A DNA stretch of 44,371 bases from Bacteroidales bacterium (GTDB lineage: Bacteria; Bacteroidota; Bacteroidia; Bacteroidales; UBA4181), in assembly GCA_031271175.1 (NCBI GenBank), contig JAISWE010000170.1:1-44371 (forward strand), read 5' to 3'. Position 1 is the first letter of the stretch. The number at the start of each line of letters is the position of its first letter. Positions 17,601 through 27,064 of this stretch are shown here, in pieces. The translations under genes were made by a program, and so were the position numbers. A model generated the notes under the pieces. It saw only the letters and a program-made list of their open reading frames with translations. It searched no databases and was not told the DNA's origin.

Positions 17601-20089
17601 AGACGTTCTGGGTATCCTGCAACGATGCCAACGGACGCATAACGATTCCCGCCACTGCCGACATGGTGCCTAACGTATATGTACATGTGTCGCTGTTACA
17701 ACCTCATCAACATACTACCAACGACGCGCCCATCAGGCTTTACGGAGTAATTCCGCTGATGGTGGAGGACCCGCAAACAAAGCTGCTGCCGGAAATCGAC
17801 CTGCCGGAAGTGTTGAAGCCGGAAGAAACTTTTACCGTGAAAATCAGTGAAAAAAACGGCCAAATGATGAGCTATACGCTGGCCATAGTAGATGACGGGC
17901 TGCTGGATCTCACACACTACAAGACGCCCGACCCCTGGGGCGCTTTCTATGCACGGGAAGCATTGGGCGTCAGCACATGGGATATCTACGATTATGTTAT
18001 CGGAGCTTACGGAGGAAAAATCGAACAACTGTTTGCCATCGGCGGTGATGGTGAACTTTTTGAGAAAAGCGACGATTCAAAATCGGCACAGCGCTTTCAA
18101 CCGGTTGTCCGCTATCTTGGCCCCTTCACCGTGGAAAAAGGTAAATCCAATGAACATAAAATCCAGCTTCCGCCGTATATCGGTTCCGTACGCACAATGG
18201 TCGTCGCTACCAACGGACGAGGCTTCGGCGCAGCGGAAAAAACCACGCCCGTACGTAAACCGCTGATGACGCTGGCCACCTTGCCGCGCGTGATCGGGCC
18301 GGAAGAAGACGTATGGCTGCCGGTGACAGTCTTCGCTATGGAAGACCAGATCAAACAGGTAAATGTAGAAATCAGCGCCAACGATATCTTCAGCATTGAA
18401 GGAAACAAAAAACAAACCGTAACATTCTCCTCTACGGGCGACCAGACCGTATATTTCCGCCTCAAAACGAAAGACCGCACAGGAGTAGGGAAAATTACCG
18501 CTACCGTGAACAGCAATGGAGAAAAAGCAAGCCATTCCATTGAGATAGATGTCCGGAATCCCAACCCGACGGTATTTACTTTTGCCGAAGCGCTTGTAGC
18601 ATCCGGCAAAAGTTGGGACGGAGAATATACACTGCCCGGAATGAAAAGTACCAACAAAGCAACCATTGAGGCATCGTATCTTCCGCCCATCAATCTGGGA
18701 CGCCGGTTACCGTATCTGATTCAATATCCTCACGGATGTATCGAACAAACTACTTCGTCGGTCTTTCCGCAATTGTATCTGGACCATGTGATGGAGCTAA
18801 GTGCAGATAAAAAACAGGAACTCGAAACAAATATCAAAGCCGGACTTGAAAGATTGAAAAAGTTTATCACGCCGCAAGGCGGTTTCGGCTATTGGCCGGG
18901 AAACGAAATGCCCGACAGTTGGGGAACGAGCTATGGCGGACATTTTATGCTCGAAGCCGAAAATAAAGGCTATGCTTTACCCGCAGGCACGAAACAGGCA
19001 TGGCTGAGCTATCAAACCAGACGTGCCGGCAGTTGGAAAACCGGCGAAGGCGATGCACTGGGACAAGCCTACCGCCTGTACACACTGGCGTTAGCCAAAC
19101 AACCCGACCTGAGCGCCATGAACAGACTGAAAGAAACCGCCAACCTGCCGGTGACGGCCAAATGGAGACTGGCAGCAGCTTACGCGCTCGCCGGAAAAAC
19201 CGAAGCGGCCAAATCATTGACGGCAAATATGCCTGTCGTTGGAATGACATACGCTAACCGTTTCGATGGAAATTTCGGATCATTGGAACGGGATCAGGCC
19301 ATGATTCTCGAAACTCTCACCCTGATGCAGGATCGCCAACAGGCTTTCCTCATCGTGAAAAAACTTTCGGAAGTCCTTAACTCGCAAGAATGGTTAAGTA
19401 CGCAGACTACGGCTTACAGTTTGACGGCCATAGCCAAATATGCGGAAAATGAAAAAGGCCAGAAGGAAATCAATGTTGAATATACCGATGCAACAGGAAA
19501 ACGGCAACAGTTGAAAAGTAAAATGCCCGTTTTGCAGGCCGACATGAATGTCCCTCCCGATAAAACCGGAGGCGGAAAGATAACACTTCACAACAACAGC
19601 GAAATCCCGCTTTACATCCGGGTAACGGCGTCAGGTATTCCGGCGCCCGGCAACGAAAAAGCTTCCGCACACGGCCTGAACCTGTCCGTACGTTTCGTGG
19701 ACGGGAACAACAACGACATCAACGTGGCCGACCTGCCGCAGGGAACGGACTTTAAAGCGATCGTTACCGTAAGCAACCCGACCGGAAATTCAAATTACAC
19801 CAATCTCGCACTGACCGAAATTTTTCCTTCGGGCTGGGAAATCGTCAACACCCGCCTGAACGACGAAAGTACGGACAACAAATCGCCTTTCGATTATATT
19901 GACATCCGCGACGACCGGATATACACTTATTTCAGCCTCCATTCGGGCAGTAAAAAAACCTTTGTGGCGTCGCTTTCAACAGCATACCAGGGACGTTTTT
20001 ATCTGCCGGCTTTCGCTTGCGAAGCCATGTACGATGAAACGGTGAGAGCCAACAGCGACGGAAAATGGGTGAAAGTAACACGCAATTGA
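14648..20089 (+). CDS. Alpha-2-macroglobulin family lipoprotein
   Basis: A giant (1813 aa) bacterial alpha-2-macroglobulin, thought to trap and inhibit proteases at the cell envelope. Signal peptide with lipobox LSAC (C32) makes it a lipoprotein. Macroglobulin-like beta domains fill the N-terminal half; LYGERGVWRPGDTIFLAF (about 579-596) is a typical MG motif. A Tyr/Asp-rich loop DDYYYYYDDEY occurs near residue 459. The A2M domain (RTMVVATNGRGFGAAEK, about 1180-1200) precedes the thioester domain with HGCIEQTTSS; C1364-I-E-Q1367 is the intact CxEQ thioester. The C-terminus has a receptor-like beta fold. Many bacterial homologues sit beside pbpC (penicillin-binding protein 1C); no such gene is present here. 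The start at 14648 is the only suitable ATG upstream of the signal sequence. Confidence 0.93.
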   Translation: MLFVVNVLRGRCLKNGLALVLFSVVLWGLSACHESKPDEIHPSIVAYTSGTISVLSPVRVVLADDVVFSSNTEVGDRIEDGIFKFSPSVKGNAFRISENTIEFTPEKPFAVGQEYTVKFKVGKLIDAGKAPGTFAFTINTIIPTFTYKIDGLSLYNKRLPNLYYLSGVVTTSDFIPEEKVVGLLKAEPRISWEHDFENNRHVFRIDSIRSLKNKHELRLLWDGSGIGYAFEKQDILTVPGEDDFGLIEVQVVHSPDQYVQCTFSEAIDERQRFVDYVSLSGGSTLRFSVELNVLKIYPAEREIGVRTLHVAKGLKSYSGRRLAAETEQEVTFEQLDPAVQFVGRGVILPNSDGLFLTFRSVNYKAVYVEVYRIYENNILQFLQINDLKSSREMRRVSKKIAHKTIRLADKKAVNLSTWNTFSFDMAELVNPEPGAIYRIKIKGIDKMTDADSRSDYLENDDYYYYYDDEYSSASSYSQRSRNVLATDIGLTAKSGDKREIYVLASNLVTTDPIHSAQITIFDEINQKVGEGVTDKNGVAVIRCSRKASVIVAQHGKQKSYLKIDRNELSLSNFDVSGTDAQGGLKGFLYGERGVWRPGDTIFLAFMMEDKNKILPADHPVTFELRNPNNQLVSRQVKTSGVNGLYRFTAATGSDALTGVWYARVEVGGKYFGKNLKVETVKPNRLKIDMKFNHIPFLSREGVEGKMSVHWLHGAIARNLPVRITARISRAATGFKNFDDYVFEDRARAFYSEEKTLVDGRLDEKGELSFSEDMDVEDSPGMLRVFLSTRVFEEGGDFSMNEFVTTCSPYPSYVGIRAPRGEGYYHRLEIGEEQTFDVATLAETGEPVSRNIEVDVYNVGWRWWWSSTNGEAQYSSDSYSSPVFSSTVRTQNGKGQFKHKWSNNGYYVVKMTDTESGHVSAVPVYASYPYWYDDNADNGGNNGATLLQLVSEKPSYNVGEDAVISFPSAKGARALVSVESGSGVKQTFWVSCNDANGRITIPATADMVPNVYVHVSLLQPHQHTTNDAPIRLYGVIPLMVEDPQTKLLPEIDLPEVLKPEETFTVKISEKNGQMMSYTLAIVDDGLLDLTHYKTPDPWGAFYAREALGVSTWDIYDYVIGAYGGKIEQLFAIGGDGELFEKSDDSKSAQRFQPVVRYLGPFTVEKGKSNEHKIQLPPYIGSVRTMVVATNGRGFGAAEKTTPVRKPLMTLATLPRVIGPEEDVWLPVTVFAMEDQIKQVNVEISANDIFSIEGNKKQTVTFSSTGDQTVYFRLKTKDRTGVGKITATVNSNGEKASHSIEIDVRNPNPTVFTFAEALVASGKSWDGEYTLPGMKSTNKATIEASYLPPINLGRRLPYLIQYPHGCIEQTTSSVFPQLYLDHVMELSADKKQELETNIKAGLERLKKFITPQGGFGYWPGNEMPDSWGTSYGGHFMLEAENKGYALPAGTKQAWLSYQTRRAGSWKTGEGDALGQAYRLYTLALAKQPDLSAMNRLKETANLPVTAKWRLAAAYALAGKTEAAKSLTANMPVVGMTYANRFDGNFGSLERDQAMILETLTLMQDRQQAFLIVKKLSEVLNSQEWLSTQTTAYSLTAIAKYAENEKGQKEINVEYTDATGKRQQLKSKMPVLQADMNVPPDKTGGGKITLHNNSEIPLYIRVTASGIPAPGNEKASAHGLNLSVRFVDGNNNDINVADLPQGTDFKAIVTVSNPTGNSNYTNLALTEIFPSGWEIVNTRLNDESTDNKSPFDYIDIRDDRIYTYFSLHSGSKKTFVASLSTAYQGRFYLPAFACEAMYDETVRANSDGKWVKVTRN

Positions 20090-20150
20090 CAGTTAAGAAG
20101 ATGGCTTATAAATCGATCATGAAAGGTAATGGTATTTCAATATTCTTAAC

Positions 20151-20158
20151 TATATTTG
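20151..20158 (+). promoter_or_regulatory. Likely -7 element for the SprB-like/SprF-like pair
   Basis: TATATTTG matches TAnnTTTG exactly and lies 26 bases before the ATG at 20184. The -33 region has no TTG at the right distance, so the promoter may be weak or need an activator. Confidence 0.4.
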
Positions 20159-20183
20159 TAAGTTTTTTTTATACAAAGCAAAA

Positions 20184-23100
20184 ATGGTAAACCGTTTGAT
20201 AATGAATATATTGACAACAAAAAACCGTGCGTTCCTTTGCATGGTTTTCGGCGTCTTTTCATTTCAAATATATGCTCAACCTTCCGTTCGTACGGTTTTG
20301 ACGGATAACGGACAATGTTACGCCATCGTAAATGGTATTTCTTTCTCCGGATCACCTACGGGTTATTACCTAACCGGCGCTACGACATCATCATCCACCG
20401 GCAATACTACAGATGCGAGCGGAAATCAGTTTAACGTCGGGGTCACTGATGTTTTCTACTATGATCTTCAAGATACTATCGCGGCTTATACCATCATTGT
20501 AGTTCCCCGTATTGCACCGCCTGTTGTTTCTGCAACACGGTATGCCGCATCCGGAATGTGCGAATATACCGTGGTTGGAACGGAGTTTGACCCTGTGATC
20601 GCCAACGGTTGTACAGTCCCAACAGGAATGACACTAAGTTCCCTGTCCGGCACGGTGTTGCCCGTAGGGATAAACATCGTCACCGTAGAATCAAAACTCC
20701 AAGGGGTACAGATGCAGACGGAAGACATGACGATTACTGTGGAAGACACCATTTCCCCGACCATTGGTAAGCAAACATTGCTGACGGTTTATCTGGACGG
20801 GACAGGCTCTGTTACGCTTGTTCCTCAGGACTTGATCATTACCGCTTCCGACAACTGTAGCGATTCTACGGATCTGGACTACAAAATTAAAAGGCTGCCC
20901 GGCAGTTTTGGAAATAGCGTGACGTTCGACTGTTCCGATACGACCACCATACCGCAGTCCGTTCAGGTGAAAGTGACCGACCTTTCCGGCAACAGCACAG
21001 AGTGGGAGGCGAATATCACCGTGAAAGACACCATTTCTCCGGTAGTATTGTGTAAAGAAAATATAATCATCTATTTGGACAGCCACAGCGGGCAATATAC
21101 GCTTACGCCAAGCGATCTGTTCGATAGTGTTTTCGATAACTGTACGGATAGCAGCGCTTTATGGATGAGGCTGATACTCAATCATGACAATGTGCTTTTA
21201 AACGATTTTACTTTCAATTGCAGTCATGTCGGAGATACATTAGTGACGGTTTTGATAAGGGACAATTCAGGCAATCTCAGTATTTGTGAAAAAACGGTCA
21301 CTATCGCTTATTACGAAAGCCGGACACCGGCGCCGATAGTTGAATCTTTGCCTGAGAATGGAGAAATATGCAATGGCAGCCCTTTTACCCTGAGGCTCAG
21401 CAATGACGGATTCGATGAAGTTACCCGCTGGGAATGGACTACCTCGCCTGTTGTCGGCATAACCGGAAATTCGTCCGGAGCAATCCAACCGACAGGCACT
21501 TATGAATTGCAGCAAACTTTAAACAATAGTACCCAAGTATATGATAGTGTTACTTATGTGATTTCTGCCGTACTTTACAGTCAGTGCCTGCTGACAGGGA
21601 CGGGAATTGTCCGCTACGCGACGGTAAACCCCACGCTTATTCCGGTAGCAGTGCCTGACACCAACATCTGCAATTCGACGCATGTTCACATTCCCCTTCA
21701 TTCCACCAGCGTGGTGAGCCGTCATGCCGAAATTCTTTTCCGGTGGACGGTGGGCAATAATTCCGAAGTAACCGGTTGGATCAGCGGCGACGGCAGACCG
21801 GTCGGCGATACCATCAATCAATTACTTTTCAACAAGACTACATCCACGCAGGATGTAAGCTATACCATCAGACCGTATCTGTCGCTGAACAATTATTCCT
21901 GCACTTCCAACCCAACGACGCTCTTTACGGTGAAAGTGCAGCCCAGCCCAAGATTAGAGATGGTTTCCAGCGTGTCGTCAGCCATTTGCAGCGGCGATAC
22001 CGTATCTCTGACGGCATCCATGAGCAACACCCTGAGCGACGCTACATGGAGTTATGCCACCGTTGCGCATGTACCGGCCGGCATGACGGTAAGCGGATCC
22101 GTCGCTTCGACGCCCGGCATCTTCCAACTCAGCTTCGACAATGCGGATGTCAACAAATTGGAGGCGACTTATGTTTTTGATCCGATAATTACCATTACAT
22201 CGTTGAATCAAGTGTGTTTGGAGAAGAATGACAGCACGGTGATCGGTATAACGGTCAATCCGATTCCGGCACTGTTGTCGGCCTTTAGCGGGAACGACTC
22301 TCTCTGCCACGATGAAGGAACCGCTATCCGGCTGTTGACCCAAAATCTCGAAGTAGCCGGCCTCATGAAATATCATCTGGATGTAAACTACGATGCCTCG
22401 TCGGTGGCAAACGTGTTACTGACGCCCGGCACATACGGATGGCAAGATGAAATCGATCAGACCGATTTGCAGAACATCAGCGAACAGGTGCAGACCGTGC
22501 GATACATCTTCATGCCCACGATCGACGTTTCCGGTAAAATGTGTAACGGAGAGAGCGATACTGTTATCGCCTACATTGCGCCGGAATTGAAATTCGACCT
22601 TCAACCATCTTCCTATGCAGGCGGATGGAACGTTCAATGCCACGGTGGGAATACCGGAAAAATCAACATTCGTTCGCTTCAGGGCGCATGGGGAACATTC
22701 GGGTACGACTATCTCTGGAATACAGGCGCTGCTACCGATTCCGTTTTTCAACTGAGAGCGGGCGACTATAGCGTTACGGTCACCAATAGAGTTTACGGAT
22801 GCCATGCTTCCGAAACCATCACCATGGAAGAACCTCAAAAAATCGGTATTGTGGCCAACGTCACCAAACCCGTTTGCAACGGGCCTACAGGCAAAATCGA
22901 ACTGCAAGTTTCCGGTGGTACGCGAACATACGAATATCAGTGGAACGGTCCCGAACATTTCGTATCCGTAGATTCCGCCGCTACCTCATTGAGGGCAGGC
23001 AATTACTACATCACCGTTAACGACGCCAATGCTTGCGACACCTCCTTCACGGTGGTAATGCCTGCCGGCAACAGCAGCGAATTGTTTCCCAACTGGAATG

Positions 23101-25421
23101 AGTCTCGATACGGTATTATGGATGGGAACAGCAATACGTACTACAATATATCCTGTCACGGCGCCAACGACGGCTACGTCCTTCCGAGAATAACCGTGCA
23201 AAACATTGTCGTTTATACCTTATGGGAGGAAGACCGTATTGTAAAAACCGATACCGCCCCCAGTTCCACTATCTTTCCTGTCGGGAGTATTAGGGTGGAA
23301 AACCTGTCGGCAGGGAAATACCACCTGACGGTAGTCGATGAGGCGGGTTGTACCTACGAAACGGCGCCGATATTCATCCGGCAACCTTCACCCGTGACTT
23401 TCGATACTTCCGTGCTCGTCTATCCCAGCGGTTTTGAAATCGACTGTTACGGTTCCGAAACAGGACAGATTGAAATTCTAAATATTGAGGGAGGCTATGG
23501 AACCTATTACGGCCCCTATGAATATGTATGGACTTCGGTAAATCCGGTACAGCAAGGGGCGCCGACCCAAACGCAGTTAGCGGCAGGTTCTTACGAATTG
23601 AACATACGGAACAAACGCCTCAGTGGCTACTGCGATACCACCCTTGTATTCACACTCCGGCAACCGCCCGAAATAACGGTCACAGCCACCATTCCTTCGC
23701 ACGACGGCTTTGAAATCGCCTGTTACGGGCAAAAAACAGGCACTATCGAAATTGATGTTGCCGGAAACTATTCCGAATATCAATTCCGGTGGGATAGCCC
23801 CAACGGAGAAATCCTCCATCCGGCTTCCCAAAACCAGTATAACTTGCCGGCAGGCGATTACCGTTTGGATGTAACCTACGGCGTTTCCGGCTGTGTATTG
23901 CAGAAGCAGTATGTATTGCGGCAACCGCCGGCTATCGAACCGAATGCCGTGATACAGGACGTTACGTGCTACGGCGCATCCGACGGCGCTGTCTCGCTAT
24001 CGCCTTCGGGAGGCATTCCGGGCTACCGGTACCTGTGGCAAACACCCGACTTCGGCATCTATATCAGCCATCCGACGCGGCAAAACCAGACGGATATGCC
24101 GCCCGGCACCTACTGGCTTGTGATCACCGATACTTCCGAATGCGTGAAAGCGATTACCCTTGAGATCCGGGAACCTGATGAGATCAAAGCCAATATCACG
24201 GCCGAAGATCCGACCTGTACCCCCGGCAACGACGGCTTCATCACCCTTCAGCCGACAGGCGGCGCTCCCGATTATTCCTATTCATGGAGCACAGGCTCGA
24301 CCGGCAGGGATATTACCGGCCTGTCCGAAGGCGATTATACGGTTACCATCACAGACAGCAATAACTGTACGGCAACCGATTCCGCCCGAATCAATACTCC
24401 CGGCAACCTGATGGTGGAAGCAGAGGTCGTCAGCAACTACAACGGTTATCAGGTAGCCTGCTATGGCGGTCGTTCCGGAAAGATCAACCTGAAGATACCC
24501 AACGGACGGATGCCCTATACCTGTCAATATATTTTGGATGGAAACATGATGGATTTGGATCCTCAACATGCCGTTGCGGGAAACTATCAGATACAAGTCA
24601 CCGACCAGTTCAATTGCAGCGGCGTTGCCACCGTATTGCTTGCACAACCCTCGAAAATGCAACTTACGGCAGTTGTCGCCGAGCCGAGTTGTGCAGACTA
24701 TGACAACGGGTCTATCCGGACTGCTGTGACCGGCGGCGTTGGTCCTTACACCTACTACTGGTCGGGCACGGGAGCCGACACCCCTGTTGCCGAACAGTTG
24801 CAGGCAGGACAATACGCCATGACGGTGATCGACGGGAATCAGTGCGAAATCGACACGCTCTTCCATCTGAGTCAGCCGGAAGCCATTCAGATTCAATGGG
24901 AAACTGTTGACGCCTATTGTCCCGAAATACCCGACGGAAGCATCCGGAGCCGTGTGACGGGCGGCGTCGCACCCTACGTGTACCGGTGGCAGGGTTTGGG
25001 CAGCGCATTGCCGGAACTGAACGAAATAACCAGCGGGCAGTATATGCTGGAAGTAACCGACGACCAAAACTGCACCGCCACTGCCACGATAATTGTAGGC
25101 TACCACAGCAACGCTTGTTTGAGGATTCCCAACGCTTTCTCGCCCAATGCCGACGGAACCAACGACCGCTGGGAAATTTCGGCGGGCGATCCGGCCTCTA
25201 CCGCCACACCCTATGCGCTCGGCGATTTGTATCCCGAAGCCATTATAGAAGTGTATTCAGCCAACTGGGGCTTGTTGCTTTACCGTTCGCAAAAAGGTTA
25301 TCCGGAGCCGTGGGACGGAAGATACAACGGGAAATACCTGCCGGTTAATTCCTATGTCTATGTCATCCGGTTAAGAAGCGACTTGAAGCCCATCACAGGA
25401 AATGTCACCATTATCAAGTAA
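20184..25421 (+). CDS. SprB-repeat surface protein with type B T9SS sorting domain
   Basis: A 1745-aa secreted adhesin-like protein. The signal peptide ends near FSFQIYAQ; ATG 20202 (MNILTTKNRAFLCMVF) is an equally good start. Residues about 90-400 hold HYR-like repeats with paired cysteines (VKDTISPVVLCKENI). Residues about 400-815 are Ig/PKD-like. From C819 to about 1640 I count ten SprB-type repeats of 65-90 residues with the pattern CYGxxxGxI...Y.W...L.AGxYxLxVTD...C. The last 100 residues, from C1645 LRIPNAFSPNADGTND to the end, are the gliding-motility-associated C-terminal (type B) domain that directs T9SS export. The PorP/SprF gene starts 2 bases after its stop, as in known cargo-partner pairs. 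A role in gliding or adhesion is inferred from SprB. Confidence 0.92.
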   Translation: MVNRLIMNILTTKNRAFLCMVFGVFSFQIYAQPSVRTVLTDNGQCYAIVNGISFSGSPTGYYLTGATTSSSTGNTTDASGNQFNVGVTDVFYYDLQDTIAAYTIIVVPRIAPPVVSATRYAASGMCEYTVVGTEFDPVIANGCTVPTGMTLSSLSGTVLPVGINIVTVESKLQGVQMQTEDMTITVEDTISPTIGKQTLLTVYLDGTGSVTLVPQDLIITASDNCSDSTDLDYKIKRLPGSFGNSVTFDCSDTTTIPQSVQVKVTDLSGNSTEWEANITVKDTISPVVLCKENIIIYLDSHSGQYTLTPSDLFDSVFDNCTDSSALWMRLILNHDNVLLNDFTFNCSHVGDTLVTVLIRDNSGNLSICEKTVTIAYYESRTPAPIVESLPENGEICNGSPFTLRLSNDGFDEVTRWEWTTSPVVGITGNSSGAIQPTGTYELQQTLNNSTQVYDSVTYVISAVLYSQCLLTGTGIVRYATVNPTLIPVAVPDTNICNSTHVHIPLHSTSVVSRHAEILFRWTVGNNSEVTGWISGDGRPVGDTINQLLFNKTTSTQDVSYTIRPYLSLNNYSCTSNPTTLFTVKVQPSPRLEMVSSVSSAICSGDTVSLTASMSNTLSDATWSYATVAHVPAGMTVSGSVASTPGIFQLSFDNADVNKLEATYVFDPIITITSLNQVCLEKNDSTVIGITVNPIPALLSAFSGNDSLCHDEGTAIRLLTQNLEVAGLMKYHLDVNYDASSVANVLLTPGTYGWQDEIDQTDLQNISEQVQTVRYIFMPTIDVSGKMCNGESDTVIAYIAPELKFDLQPSSYAGGWNVQCHGGNTGKINIRSLQGAWGTFGYDYLWNTGAATDSVFQLRAGDYSVTVTNRVYGCHASETITMEEPQKIGIVANVTKPVCNGPTGKIELQVSGGTRTYEYQWNGPEHFVSVDSAATSLRAGNYYITVNDANACDTSFTVVMPAGNSSELFPNWNESRYGIMDGNSNTYYNISCHGANDGYVLPRITVQNIVVYTLWEEDRIVKTDTAPSSTIFPVGSIRVENLSAGKYHLTVVDEAGCTYETAPIFIRQPSPVTFDTSVLVYPSGFEIDCYGSETGQIEILNIEGGYGTYYGPYEYVWTSVNPVQQGAPTQTQLAAGSYELNIRNKRLSGYCDTTLVFTLRQPPEITVTATIPSHDGFEIACYGQKTGTIEIDVAGNYSEYQFRWDSPNGEILHPASQNQYNLPAGDYRLDVTYGVSGCVLQKQYVLRQPPAIEPNAVIQDVTCYGASDGAVSLSPSGGIPGYRYLWQTPDFGIYISHPTRQNQTDMPPGTYWLVITDTSECVKAITLEIREPDEIKANITAEDPTCTPGNDGFITLQPTGGAPDYSYSWSTGSTGRDITGLSEGDYTVTITDSNNCTATDSARINTPGNLMVEAEVVSNYNGYQVACYGGRSGKINLKIPNGRMPYTCQYILDGNMMDLDPQHAVAGNYQIQVTDQFNCSGVATVLLAQPSKMQLTAVVAEPSCADYDNGSIRTAVTGGVGPYTYYWSGTGADTPVAEQLQAGQYAMTVIDGNQCEIDTLFHLSQPEAIQIQWETVDAYCPEIPDGSIRSRVTGGVAPYVYRWQGLGSALPELNEITSGQYMLEVTDDQNCTATATIIVGYHSNACLRIPNAFSPNADGTNDRWEISAGDPASTATPYALGDLYPEAIIEVYSANWGLLLYRSQKGYPEPWDGRYNGKYLPVNSYVYVIRLRSDLKPITGNVTIIK

Positions 25422-25423
25422 GC

Positions 25424-26425
25424 ATGAGACACCCCCATCCGATATTATCGAAACAAATCCGGAAGCCGGTGTATCTGTTTGCCGCGTGGCTGTTCCTCCA
25501 TGCGGGGAACAGCGCAGGACAGCAATCCCCTGTCTATAGCCAGTACATGCTCAACGGATTTGTGATCAATCCCGCTATGGCCGGAGCAGACGGACGGCTC
25601 AGGGTGGGCGTATCGGTGCATGACTATCTGATGGGGATGAAAAATGGGCCGAAGACCATCAGCGCCAGCGCCAGCGGTCGTTTGCTCATGTCGAAATCAA
25701 AGGTGTCCAGCGGAAAATATATCCGCGGAAGAAGCGGGAAAGTCGGAATGGGCGGATTGGTTTTCAGCGATTGCAACGGTTTGGTAAGGCGCGTAGGATT
25801 GCAGTATTCCTATGCATACCATGTGGACGTAAACACCGCACGTACGGCGCAGTTGTCGTTTGGACTGTCGGTAGCCCTTTCCCAGACAAGCATCGATTCA
25901 AAATCACTGGAATTTCACGATCCCGAACCGCTCTTGACGAGCGGCTTCGGCAATCTGTCCTATGTACCCGACGCGGTACTGGGTGTTTTATATCGATACA
26001 AGGCTTATTATGTAGGCCTTACAGCGTCCAATCTTTTCCAGCGTTCCATTAATTTCGGAGAGTTCGACTATGATTATGTACTGTACCGTCATTTTTTCCT
26101 GCTTGCGGGCACTTCTTTCGAAGTAGGCAACAAATTCTCGTTCTCCCCTTCGCTTCTTGCCAAAATGACATCCAACAGCGTTTATCAGGCGGAAATTGCC
26201 GCTCAAGTCTCCTACAAGGAAGATGTGTGGCTGACGCTGGCCTATCGCACCCCAGACATCGCTTCCCTGATGGTCGGATTCCGCGCCGGGAAAGTGTTTA
26301 TCGGTTATGCCTACGAATACAATTTCAGCGTTGTCCGTACTTTCAGTAAAGGCAGTCAGGAAATTTCCCTTCTCTACCGGATAGGAGACCCTGTCCGACG
26401 CTATAAATGGGGAACAAGGTTTTGA
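25424..26425 (+). CDS. PorP/SprF family outer-membrane protein
   Basis: A 333-aa outer-membrane beta-barrel protein of the PorP/SprF family, which helps export and surface-anchor type B T9SS cargo. A signal peptide is followed by the family start QQSPVYSQYMLNGFVINPAMAG (SQYMLNGFVINPAMAG at 39-54). Alternating hydrophobic strands continue to the end, with VGLTASNLFQRSINFG typical of the middle. It starts 2 bases after the stop of the SprB-repeat gene, so the two are almost certainly co-expressed and work together. No terminator directly follows; the first one downstream is at 26786-26820. Confidence 0.92.
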   Translation: MRHPHPILSKQIRKPVYLFAAWLFLHAGNSAGQQSPVYSQYMLNGFVINPAMAGADGRLRVGVSVHDYLMGMKNGPKTISASASGRLLMSKSKVSSGKYIRGRSGKVGMGGLVFSDCNGLVRRVGLQYSYAYHVDVNTARTAQLSFGLSVALSQTSIDSKSLEFHDPEPLLTSGFGNLSYVPDAVLGVLYRYKAYYVGLTASNLFQRSINFGEFDYDYVLYRHFFLLAGTSFEVGNKFSFSPSLLAKMTSNSVYQAEIAAQVSYKEDVWLTLAYRTPDIASLMVGFRAGKVFIGYAYEYNFSVVRTFSKGSQEISLLYRIGDPVRRYKWGTRF

Positions 26426-26503
26426 AAAAGCCCGAAACCATTTCGATTCTATTTCAAATAAATTTTATTTTTTGCACTTTTAAGAATTATTAACACTAAA
26501 AAT

Positions 26504-26534
26504 TTGCAAAATGCGTTTTTATGTTGTATATTTG
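26504..26534 (+). promoter_or_regulatory. Bacteroidota-type promoter upstream of the GA microsatellite
   Basis: TTG 26504-26506, exactly 20 bases, TATATTTG 26527-26534: a full match to the consensus. Transcription would start near 26541 and read into the (GA)23 tract. No convincing gene follows directly. Confidence 0.7.
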
Positions 26535-26667
26535 CAGCATCAAATTTTGTTCGAACCTTATCATGTGCAATAGTTGTCTTTTTATCAAAAAAACGTCCGA
26601 AAATGCGGAATTTTCCCATCAGGTGAAATCTGTATGGAATGCAGGCCATGTATGGTTTGGTACGGTT

Positions 26668-26721
<54 letters not shown>

Positions 26722-26740
26722 AGCAGACCAAATATATTTA

Positions 26741-26751
26741 CGCGCGCGCGC
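26741..26751 (+). repeat. (CG)5 alternating tract
   Basis: Eleven alternating C/G bases, 24 bases after the GA tract, in an otherwise AT-rich region. Alternating CG can adopt Z-DNA under supercoiling; no function can be shown here. Confidence 0.85.
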
Positions 26752-26785
26752 AAGGTAAGAACTTTTTTTCAAAGTTTGTATATAT

Positions 26786-26820
26786 GCCGCAACATGTTTT
26801 TTGCATGGAGCGGCTTTTTT
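26786..26820 (+). terminator. Intrinsic terminator between the GA tract and susC
   Basis: GCCGC 26786-26790 pairs with GCGGC 26810-26814. Inside it CATG 26793-26796 pairs with CATG 26804-26807 across a 2x2 internal loop. The stem is followed by six T (26815-26820). It would end the short transcript from 26541 and any read-through from the PorP/SprF gene. Confidence 0.65.
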
Positions 26821-26989
26821 ATTGTTCCTGTTCCAAATTTAAATGTTTTGGACGGTATGATGCGTATTTATTTGGCCTGTTGGAATATGCGCCTGAACTG
26901 CCGGAGGGTATTCCCAAAGTCCGCCATTCATTCAAACATTCTTAACGGTTTTTTAATAATGGTGTAACTGAAAAGAAATACGGGTGCCA

Positions 26990-26997
26990 TAGTTTTG
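26990..26997 (+). promoter_or_regulatory. Likely promoter (-7 element) of the Sus operon
   Basis: TAGTTTTG matches TAnnTTTG and lies 67 bases before the susC start, downstream of the terminator at 26786-26820. The -33 region offers only CTG (26968-26970), so an activator may be needed. No sigma/anti-sigma or hybrid two-component gene lies near the operon. Confidence 0.5.
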
Positions 26998-27064
26998 TAG
27001 CAAAAAATCAAATGAATATATGAAGATAAAGAATTAATATTAAGCAAAATAAAATAAAATCAAC

